A program made the translations under genes and the position numbers. A DNA stretch of 12,188 bases from Mageeibacillus sp. UBA5436. GTDB taxonomy: Bacteria > Bacillota > Clostridia > Saccharofermentanales > DTU023. The stretch's first letter is position 1. Every line of letters starts with the position of its first letter. Under the pieces are notes generated by a model, which saw only the letters and a list, made by a program, of their open reading frames with translations, searched no databases and was not told the origin of the DNA. The stretch is taken from NCBI GenBank assembly GCA_002427545.1, contig DIRM01000041.1, positions 1 to 12,188 on the forward strand. The letters run 5' to 3'. Of this stretch, positions 6,783 through 12,188 are shown one piece after another.

Positions 6783-7631
6783 ATGTTAAACAATAAAATT
6801 GATTTTATAGCAATTATCAGTGTTAAAAATGCAAATCCTAATGGTGACCCGCTTAATGGAAATAGGCCAAGAGAAGATATTAATGGATTTGGAGAAATAA
6901 GTGATGTCGCTTTAAAAAGAAAAATTCGAAATCGGTGGATTGATATGGGTGAGTCAGTTTTTGTTCAGTCCGATGACAAAAATGTTGATGGGTTTAAAAG
7001 TCTAAGTGAGCGTGCTGAAAAAAATCTTAATAAAATAAAAGACAAATCCGAATATGCAAAAAAAGCCTGTGAAACCTGGCTTGATGTTAGGGGATTCGGT
7101 CAAGTCTTTGCGTTTAAAAAACGTAAAGATGTAAATGATGTTTCGGTAGGTGTAAGAGGACCAATTTCAATTCATCCAGCCTTTTCGATTGATACAGTTA
7201 ATATAGAAGATATACAAATCACGAAAAGTGTAAATTCGGAACCTACAAAAGATGGTGGTAAAAGTTCTGATACCATTGGAATGAAGCATCGAATTGACTT
7301 TGGTTTGTATGTTACCAAGGGGTCAATCAATCCTCAACTGGCTGAAAAAACTGGATTTTCAGATGAGGATGCAGAAAAATTTCATCAAGCATTAATTTCA
7401 TTATTTGATAATGACAGCTCAGCATCTCGTCCTGATGGTTCTATGTTAGTAGAAAAGGTTTTTTGGTTTAAACATAATTCTAAAAGTGGTCAATATCCGA
7501 CTTTCAAAGTACATGATCAAATCTCTATTAAACGAAAAGTAGATGATGTTGAACCAAAATCAATTGAAGATTATGATGTCAAAGTTAACCGTCTTGAAGA
7601 TTTAGATATGCAAGAATATTCTTTGCGTTAG
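6783..7631 (+). CDS. cas7c: Cas7c (Csd2), backbone subunit of type I-C Cascade
   Basis: Cas7c polymerises along the crRNA spacer and forms the Cascade backbone, so it is needed in several copies per complex. The 282-residue protein has the family motifs in order: ANPNGDPLNGNRPR (17-30), DVRGFGQVFAF (101-111), GVRGPISIHPAF (123-134) and KHRIDFGLYV (168-177). The SRPDGSML region (215-222) leads into the C-terminal half. Length is normal. The start is set by AAAAGGAG ending 6 nt upstream and by the family N terminus. A private, strong SD 64 nt after cas8c fits its high stoichiometry. It is followed after 35 nt by cas4, which lacks a comparable SD. Confidence 0.97.
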   Translation: MLNNKIDFIAIISVKNANPNGDPLNGNRPREDINGFGEISDVALKRKIRNRWIDMGESVFVQSDDKNVDGFKSLSERAEKNLNKIKDKSEYAKKACETWLDVRGFGQVFAFKKRKDVNDVSVGVRGPISIHPAFSIDTVNIEDIQITKSVNSEPTKDGGKSSDTIGMKHRIDFGLYVTKGSINPQLAEKTGFSDEDAEKFHQALISLFDNDSSASRPDGSMLVEKVFWFKHNSKSGQYPTFKVHDQISIKRKVDDVEPKSIEDYDVKVNRLEDLDMQEYSLR

Positions 7632-7666
7632 TATTTATTACAACAGTTTTAAAAAAGTATAAAATC

Positions 7667-8317
7667 ATGAAATACCTTCAATTAAATGGAATTCAACATT
7701 ATGCGTTTTGTCCAAGGCAATGGGCTTTAATTTCTATTGAACAAGTGTGGTCAGAAAATGCAGATACTGTTTTAGGAGGTTTCGTGCATAAGCTTGCAGA
7801 TGATCGCTATTTTGAAGAAAAACGCAAGGATAAAATTATAACTAGAGCAGTTCCAGTTCTTTCAAGAGAACTGGGATTGACTGGTATTATTGATGTACTT
7901 GAATTTCATCGTGTGAAAAATGGAATTATACTTAAAAATAATGAAGGTTTTTGGGAACCTTTTGTTATTGAATATAAGAAGGGGCACCCTAAAGCTAATA
8001 ATTCAGACATTGCTCAATTGGTTGCTCAGATAATGTGTTTAGAAGAGATGTACGACATAGTAATTAAAAATAGTTCACTTTACTATAAGCAAACGAACAA
8101 ACGATTAAATATAGAAATTACTGATGATTTAAAAAATCTGGTACGTCAATTCTGTACTGAAATGCATACTTTATATGAACAGGGAAAAACACCAAAAGCA
8201 ACAAATGGGAAAAATTGTCAAAGATGTTCTTTAAAAGAACAGTGCCAGCCTAGATTGACACACCACAAACGTTCTGTCAGTAATTATATTGTAAAACAAT
8301 GGGATGATTTAATATGA
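7667..8317 (+). CDS. cas4: Cas4 RecB-like Fe-S exonuclease for spacer acquisition
   Basis: Cas4 trims prespacers and, with Cas1-Cas2, selects PAM-adjacent ends and sets spacer orientation. The 216-residue protein has the four iron-sulfur cysteines: C15 near the N terminus and C184, C187 and C193 (CQRCSLKEQC) near the C terminus. The RecB-type nuclease motifs are H41, D76 in GIIDVLEF, E102-Y103-K104 in VIEYKKG, and Q117/Q121 in QLVAQ. All appear intact. Unlike its neighbours it has no clear SD: the 35 nt before the ATG are A-rich (AAAAAAGTATAAAATC). Its expression may therefore depend on translation from cas7c or be low. Its last codons overlap the cas1 start by 4 nt (ATGA), a common sign of coupled translation. 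Confidence 0.96.
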   Translation: MKYLQLNGIQHYAFCPRQWALISIEQVWSENADTVLGGFVHKLADDRYFEEKRKDKIITRAVPVLSRELGLTGIIDVLEFHRVKNGIILKNNEGFWEPFVIEYKKGHPKANNSDIAQLVAQIMCLEEMYDIVIKNSSLYYKQTNKRLNIEITDDLKNLVRQFCTEMHTLYEQGKTPKATNGKNCQRCSLKEQCQPRLTHHKRSVSNYIVKQWDDLI

Positions 8318-9345
8318 GAAAATTGCTAAACAATTTATACATAACACAACCTGATGTAAATTTAGGTCGTGATGGCAAAAATATTGTAATTTATCAAAAA
8401 GGTGAAAAGACACAACAATTTCCTGTTCAGTATTTTGAAAATATAATTTGTATGAATTATACAGGAATGAGTCCAGCATTAATGGAATTGTGTTTAGAAA
8501 ATAATGTAAATATAACTTTTCTTAGTCAACAGGGAAAGATTAAAGCGAGGGTTGTTGGTCATGTTACTGGTAATGTATTACTACGTCAAGAACAATTCCG
8601 CATCGCTGACGATGAGGCAAGAGCTTTAGAGTTTGCAAGACTATTCATGCATGGTAAGCTTTATAACTCGATACAAGTTTTAAAGCGTGGAATTCGAGAT
8701 TATCCTGATGCTCAATTTATAAATGAATTGCAAGAAACCATTGATAAGTTATTGAATTCAAAAAACAATATTGGTATTGTCACAAATTTGGCTGAGCTTT
8801 TGGGAGTGGAAGGGGATTCTTCTAGAAATTATTTTCAAGTTTTTGATAATTTAATAGTTAAGCAAAAATCTGATTTTACTTTTGAAAAAAGGGTGCGAAG
8901 GCCACCTACAGATCCAACAAATGCAATGTTATCCTTAACTTATGGTATGGTTAGAACTTTAGTCGAAAGTGCATTAACAACCGTTGGTCTGGATCCTTTC
9001 GTAGGTTTTTTTCATCAACCACGACCAGGCAGAACAAGCTTAGCTTTAGATTTAATGGAAGAACTAAGAGCATATATGGCAGATCGTTTTGTTTTGACTT
9101 TAATTAATCGTCAACAAATAAAAAAAGAAGATTTTTTCCGAAAAGAGAGTGGTGCATATCTATTTACAGAGGAAAGTTTAAAAAAATATTTAAATCTTTG
9201 GAATAAACGTTTATTTGATAAAATAACGCATCCATATCTAGAAGAAAAAATTGAGATTGGATTAATACCATATACACAAGCAGTACTTTTAGCACGTACA
9301 ATTCGAGGCGATTTAAATCTTTATCCTCCATTTATGATGAATTAA
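8314..9345 (+). CDS. cas1: Cas1 CRISPR integrase (type I-C)
   Basis: Cas1 is the metal-dependent integrase that inserts prespacers at the leader-proximal repeat, working as two dimers held by a Cas2 dimer. The 343-residue protein has the catalytic residues E166 (GVEGDSSRNYF), H234 (GFFHQPRPGR) and D246 with E249 (LALDLMEELR). The N-terminal beta domain begins LLNNLYITQPDVNLGRDG, the usual I-C form. Length is normal. The start overlaps the cas4 stop as ATGA and has no strong SD of its own, so translation is probably coupled to cas4. cas2 normally follows cas1 directly; here 9346-9621 contains no cas2 or visible remnant of one, and the locus ends with cas1. The only cas2 in the window is at 791-1084. 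Confidence 0.97.
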   Translation: MRKLLNNLYITQPDVNLGRDGKNIVIYQKGEKTQQFPVQYFENIICMNYTGMSPALMELCLENNVNITFLSQQGKIKARVVGHVTGNVLLRQEQFRIADDEARALEFARLFMHGKLYNSIQVLKRGIRDYPDAQFINELQETIDKLLNSKNNIGIVTNLAELLGVEGDSSRNYFQVFDNLIVKQKSDFTFEKRVRRPPTDPTNAMLSLTYGMVRTLVESALTTVGLDPFVGFFHQPRPGRTSLALDLMEELRAYMADRFVLTLINRQQIKKEDFFRKESGAYLFTEESLKKYLNLWNKRLFDKITHPYLEEKIEIGLIPYTQAVLLARTIRGDLNLYPPFMMN

Positions 9346-9445
9346 TTCTGCTTTTAAATGTGCAAAGATACATCACGAAAACTTTGTAAATCATACATTT
9401 ATATAAATAATATCTGTAACAAATTAATAGAATATTTTCCGTATT

Positions 9446-9474
9446 TTGCCTTATTAAAAATTATGCAATATTAT
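9446..9474 (+). promoter_or_regulatory. Candidate promoter for the downstream ZIP transporter gene
   Basis: The 276-nt gap after cas1 holds a -35-like TTGCCT (9446-9451) and a -10-like TATTAT (9469-9474) with a 17-nt spacer, matching consensus at 4 of 6 and 5 of 6 positions. I see no convincing terminator between cas1 and this site, so read-through from the cas operon is possible. Confidence 0.35.
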
Positions 9475-9621
9475 ATTATTGTTTGCTAAAATAAGGTAAT
9501 AATAATTTTACTGTAGAAATTTAAAAACTTCTTTGAGATATATTTGATATGAGTACATTAAAAATTCAATATCCAGGTTTTCAGGTAATTTTTTTATGTG
9601 AGAGGGATTTTATAACATTTT

Positions 9622-10479
9622 ATGGATATAACTAATGCTGATTATGTACGAGCCTTCGCTTTAACGACCTTTGCTGGACTTTCAACTGGTCTTGGAGGAC
9701 TTGTCGTCTATCGGGAAAAACCACTCAATCAACATATATTATCTTTTTCGCTGGGCCTTTCTGCTGGTGTCATGATTTACATTTCATTTGTAGAGATGCT
9801 GAGTCAATCATTTGATACATTGAGCTCCATTTATGGCCGAAGAGGTGATTTGTATACGGTGATAGCATTTTTTGTCGGTATGTTTATTAGTATGTTTATA
9901 GATTTTCTAATTTCTGAAAATGAAAATCCGCATGAAATGCATGGCGTAGAAGAGATCAGTTATGATCCCCATACTAATAAAAAATCAACTGTAAAAGAAA
10001 AAGAAGCACAGATAAATGAGCCACTAGACGCTGAGCTTGCACGTGTTGGCAAAGTTTCAGCTATTGCGATTATCGTTCACAACTTTCCAGAAGGCATTGC
10101 ATCTTTTGTTGCTGCATTAGCAGATCCTCAATTAGGCTTTAGCATTGCTTTCGCAATCGCAATCCATAATATTCCTGAAGGTATTGCCGTTGCGGTTCCA
10201 CTTTATGCAGGGACAGGAGATAAGAAACGATCTTTTCTTGCTGCTCTTAGAAGTGGTCTAGCGGAGCCATTGGGAGCTTTATTAGGTTTTGTCGTTTTTA
10301 GAGCTTGGATTAATGATGTTTTATTAGGCATTATTTTTGCTGCTATTGCGGGCATCATGGTATTTATTTCATTTGATGAGCTTTTGCCGTCTGCAGAAAA
10401 ACAAGGTGAACATCATATAGCTATCGCAGGTTTGATGACGGGAATGGCAATTATGGCTATTTCTCTAATTGTGATTTAG
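9622..10479 (+). CDS. zupT: ZIP-family divalent metal (zinc) transporter, ZupT-like
   Basis: This is an integral membrane protein of the ZIP family, which moves zinc and sometimes iron or manganese into the cytoplasm. The 285-residue sequence has eight probable membrane segments, near 8-30, 37-60, 76-98, 144-167, 171-196, 203-227, 231-252 and 264-285. A hydrophilic loop lies at about 99-143. Metal-site motifs are HNFPEG (153-158) in segment 4 and HNIPEG (182-187) in segment 5; E215 in segment 6 is also typical. Length matches bacterial ZupT proteins. An in-frame stop at 9613 excludes any upstream start. The only SD-like run, AGAGGGA (9601-9607), is 14 nt away, an unusually long gap. The gene has its own candidate promoter and ends in a terminator, so it looks independent of the cas genes. 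Metal specificity cannot be read from the sequence. Confidence 0.92.
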   Translation: MDITNADYVRAFALTTFAGLSTGLGGLVVYREKPLNQHILSFSLGLSAGVMIYISFVEMLSQSFDTLSSIYGRRGDLYTVIAFFVGMFISMFIDFLISENENPHEMHGVEEISYDPHTNKKSTVKEKEAQINEPLDAELARVGKVSAIAIIVHNFPEGIASFVAALADPQLGFSIAFAIAIHNIPEGIAVAVPLYAGTGDKKRSFLAALRSGLAEPLGALLGFVVFRAWINDVLLGIIFAAIAGIMVFISFDELLPSAEKQGEHHIAIAGLMTGMAIMAISLIVI

Positions 10480-10528
10480 ATAATCGATAGCTTTGTATAG
10501 TACAATTCATATTAATATTCTTCAATAT

Positions 10529-10560
10529 AAGACATGTCTTTCAATGTAGCATGTCTTTTT
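10529..10560 (+). terminator. Intrinsic terminator after the ZIP transporter gene
   Basis: AAGACATG (10529-10536) pairs perfectly with CATGTCTT (10550-10557) around a 13-nt loop, and the stem runs into a T-tract to 10560. It lies 50 nt past the transporter stop and separates this gene from the opine-dehydrogenase-like gene. Confidence 0.75.
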
Positions 10561-10909
10561 AATTGTCTAAAAGGCGGTCTATTCGCATGATTTTCTCAAA
10601 AGGTATATAGTAAATATAATAATATTCAGAGATTTACTTAATGAAGTTAATATCATATCTATACTTTTTATTGTATAAATCTCGAAAAATTCAAAAATTT
10701 TTTTGATAATCAAATAAATAATTCTAAATGTATTTTATTTAAAGGCTCAATACCCTTATCAAAAATTAGACGATAAAGATTGCGACAAAATGACCGCAAC
10801 GCTTTTAAGCTTTTCAGCCAGAAAGATATAGCTTTGCTTTGCCGATTAATCTTTATGAAAACAAAACTTGTTAAATCAAATGAATTAGCCAGACGGAATG
10901 GAGGTACAG
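10561..10909. other. Intergenic region with abrupt GC shift upstream of the opine-dehydrogenase-like gene
   Basis: The left part (10621-10740) is about 15% GC; from 10741 GC jumps to about 35%. The richer block contains short inverted repeats: TTGCG (10780-10784) with CGCAA (10795-10799), and GCTT-TT-AAGC (10801-10810) followed by TTTT. It also has an uninterrupted minus-strand frame of about 60 codons without a start or SD of its own. It may be a structured 5' untranslated region, a decayed gene end or a dispersed element. I recognise no known riboswitch. I found no gene here that I can support. Confidence 0.4.
10593..10620 (+). promoter_or_regulatory. Candidate promoter for the opine-dehydrogenase-like gene
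   Basis: A perfect -10 box TATAAT (10615-10620) follows TTCTCA (10593-10598, 4 of 6 match to -35) with a 16-nt spacer. If used, it would give an unusually long untranslated leader of about 285 nt that includes the GC-richer block at 10741-10897. Confidence 0.35.
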
Positions 10910-11998
10910 ATGAAAGTAGCAATCTTAGGAGCCGGTAATGTTGGTTGTGCAACTGCAACTGATTTAGCTTATAGAGGTCATGAAGTTGCATTGATAAAAA
11001 CCTCGCATGCTTTGCATGATGATAATTTTAACTATTTAATTGAAAACAATGGCCGAATGATTCTAGAAGAATCAGGAGAAGAAAAGGTAGGAAACATAAA
11101 AAAGGTAACTCGAGACTTAAGTTGCATTAATGAGGCGAAGGTTGTGATTCTTTCTGTTCAAAGCAAGTATCATGAAAACTTGATCAAAAGCTTGATGCCA
11201 TATCTCAATGAAAAACAAATTTTATTAATTAATCCAGGTTATCTTTCAACTGCTTTTGTCTTAAAATATGCTCAGGGGAAAGAATTAACCATAGTTGAGG
11301 CGACAAGTTCTTTTATTGATTGTAGAATTAAAAAACCAGGTCGTATTAAAGTGGGATTTAGAAATAAGCGAAACCCATTAGCTGTATTTCCAGCATCTAA
11401 GAAAAAAGAGACAAAACAAATATTAGATAATCTTGGTTTTCCATTCTATTATTTAGACTCTGTAATAGAGGCTGCTCTGCATAATCCCAATTTAATAGTA
11501 CATACAGTAGGGGCGATAATGAGTATTCCTGGTATAGAATCAAAAAATAAAAATTTCATTATGTATTATGACGCTTTTACACCATCTGTTTGGAATATTT
11601 TAGAAGCATTAGATGCTGAAAAAATGGATATTTTAGAAAAATTAGGGTGTAAACGTATTTCTTATGTGGAAATGGCGAAATTTAGAAATACTCTTGATGA
11701 ATCAATGGATGCGAAAGATAATTTTTTTAAATATGCCATGTTACCAAATAGAGAAAAAGGTCCAACAAATATTGAGCATAGATACATATCTGAAGACGTT
11801 CCACAAGGTTTGGTTATGCTAGAAGCATTGGGAGATGCCTTACATATTAAAACACCAATCACAACAGCTTTGATTGAAATTGCTAGTGCTGCTTTAGGGC
11901 GTGATTTACGCATTGAAGGCCGAACACCTGAAAAATTAGGCAGAGAAAACATTAAAAAGATATTAGAAGATGCCCAAAATAGACCTGAAAATAATTAG
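10910..11998 (+). CDS. Octopine/opine dehydrogenase-family NAD(P)-dependent oxidoreductase
   Basis: Members of this family reductively join an amino acid and a keto acid or reduce related substrates, using NAD(P)H. The substrate here cannot be predicted. The 362-residue product starts with a Rossmann fold, VAILGAGNVGCATATDLAYRGHEV (3-26), with the dinucleotide-binding GAGNVG at 7-12. The C-terminal octopine-dehydrogenase-type helical domain has ALHNPNLIVHTVG (189-201), with H191 a likely catalytic histidine, and the family signature RYISEDVPQGLV (291-302). I place the start at the second ATG (10910). GGAGG at 10900-10904 is ideally spaced for it, and the Rossmann strand begins at once. A start at 10898 would overlap that SD and add only four residues. 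The upstream transporter has its own terminator, so they are not one operon. No metallophore-synthesis genes are visible nearby. Confidence 0.88.
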   Translation: MKVAILGAGNVGCATATDLAYRGHEVALIKTSHALHDDNFNYLIENNGRMILEESGEEKVGNIKKVTRDLSCINEAKVVILSVQSKYHENLIKSLMPYLNEKQILLINPGYLSTAFVLKYAQGKELTIVEATSSFIDCRIKKPGRIKVGFRNKRNPLAVFPASKKKETKQILDNLGFPFYYLDSVIEAALHNPNLIVHTVGAIMSIPGIESKNKNFIMYYDAFTPSVWNILEALDAEKMDILEKLGCKRISYVEMAKFRNTLDESMDAKDNFFKYAMLPNREKGPTNIEHRYISEDVPQGLVMLEALGDALHIKTPITTALIEIASAALGRDLRIEGRTPEKLGRENIKKILEDAQNRPENN

Positions 11999-12115
11999 AA
12001 AAAATTTGTAAAATTTCAAAAAATAATCAAATAAACGACTTCTCGGTGATTACAGAAAATTGAAGAGAATTATATTGGGATGTCTTTTTAAAATTTCTAA
12101 TGTGTAAAATTCATT

Positions 12116-12144
12116 TTATCAAAATTATTTCACTCTGTTATACT
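12116..12144 (+). promoter_or_regulatory. Promoter of a gene that starts beyond the window
   Basis: TTATCA (12116-12121) and an extended -10, TGTTATACT (12136-12144), are separated by 17 nt between the two hexamers. An SD-like AAAAGGAAG follows at 12167-12175, so a + strand gene probably begins at or just after the end of the window. I see no clear terminator between 11999 and 12115. Confidence 0.5.
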
Positions 12145-12188
12145 GTTTATATTATTTATTAGCATTAAAAGGAAGTGTTATTTTATTA

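Noticed and set aside
6935..6946. GTGGATTGATAT inside cas7c matches the 3' end of typical I-C repeats at 11 of 12 bases.
   Set aside because: It encodes part of the cas7c reading frame (RWIDM), has no adjacent stem-loop and is isolated; chance match.
9346..9621. Search for a decayed cas2 after cas1.
   Set aside because: No frame encodes a CYDV-like start or any later Cas2 motif; nothing supports a pseudogene.
9622..11998. ZIP transporter next to an opine-dehydrogenase-like gene as a possible opine-metallophore cluster.
   Set aside because: There is no nicotianamine-synthase-like, exporter or ABC-importer gene in view, the two genes are separated by a terminator and about 430 bp, and ZIP proteins are not the usual metallophore importers.
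12035..12085. Possible terminator after the opine-dehydrogenase-like gene (TTCTC with GAGAA).
   Set aside because: The stem is only 5 bp with a long loop and no following T-tract.

Overview
The window is AT-rich DNA from a low-GC Gram-positive bacterium. Strong AGAAAGGAG-type Shine-Dalgarno (SD) sites, the codon bias and the neighbouring genes suggest Bacilli, most likely Lactobacillales; this is inference and I cannot name a species. Its core is a complete type I-C (Dvulg) CRISPR-Cas locus on the + strand: cas2, cas3, cas5c, cas8c (with a probable internal start for cas11c), cas7c, cas4 and cas1. All carry intact signature motifs. There is no cas6, as expected, because Cas5c processes crRNA in this subtype.

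Layout. Bases 1-20 look like the inner 20 nt of a 32-nt type I-C repeat on the minus strand, so the array probably lies just left of the window and runs leftward. Bases 21-714 are very AT-rich (about 21% GC over 1-780) with no convincing gene, and probably hold the CRISPR leader. A promoter at 715-743 should start the cas operon. cas2 (791-1084) comes first, then cas3 (1201-3879) behind a hairpin next to its SD. The cas3-cas5 gap holds two extra SD-like tandem repeats. Then follow cas5c (3999-4763), cas8c (4766-6718), cas7c (6783-7631), cas4 (7667-8317) and cas1 (8314-9345, overlapping cas4 by 4 nt). Nothing resembling cas2 follows cas1.

Right of the locus are two independent chromosomal-type genes: a ZIP-family metal transporter (9622-10479) ending in an intrinsic terminator (10529-10560), and an octopine/opine-dehydrogenase-family NAD(P) enzyme (10910-11998). 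The last 70 bases hold a promoter and SD for a gene that starts beyond the window.

How it works together. Cas1, Cas2 and Cas4 acquire spacers. Cas5c cuts pre-crRNA and, with Cas7c, Cas8c and Cas11c, forms Cascade. Cas3 is the recruited nuclease-helicase. The unusual points are the gene order (cas2 first, cas1 last), the inferred array orientation diverging from the cas genes, and translational or RNA-stability signals in the cas2-cas3 and cas3-cas5 gaps. I did not find a wholly new system; the best leads are these regulatory and architectural oddities.
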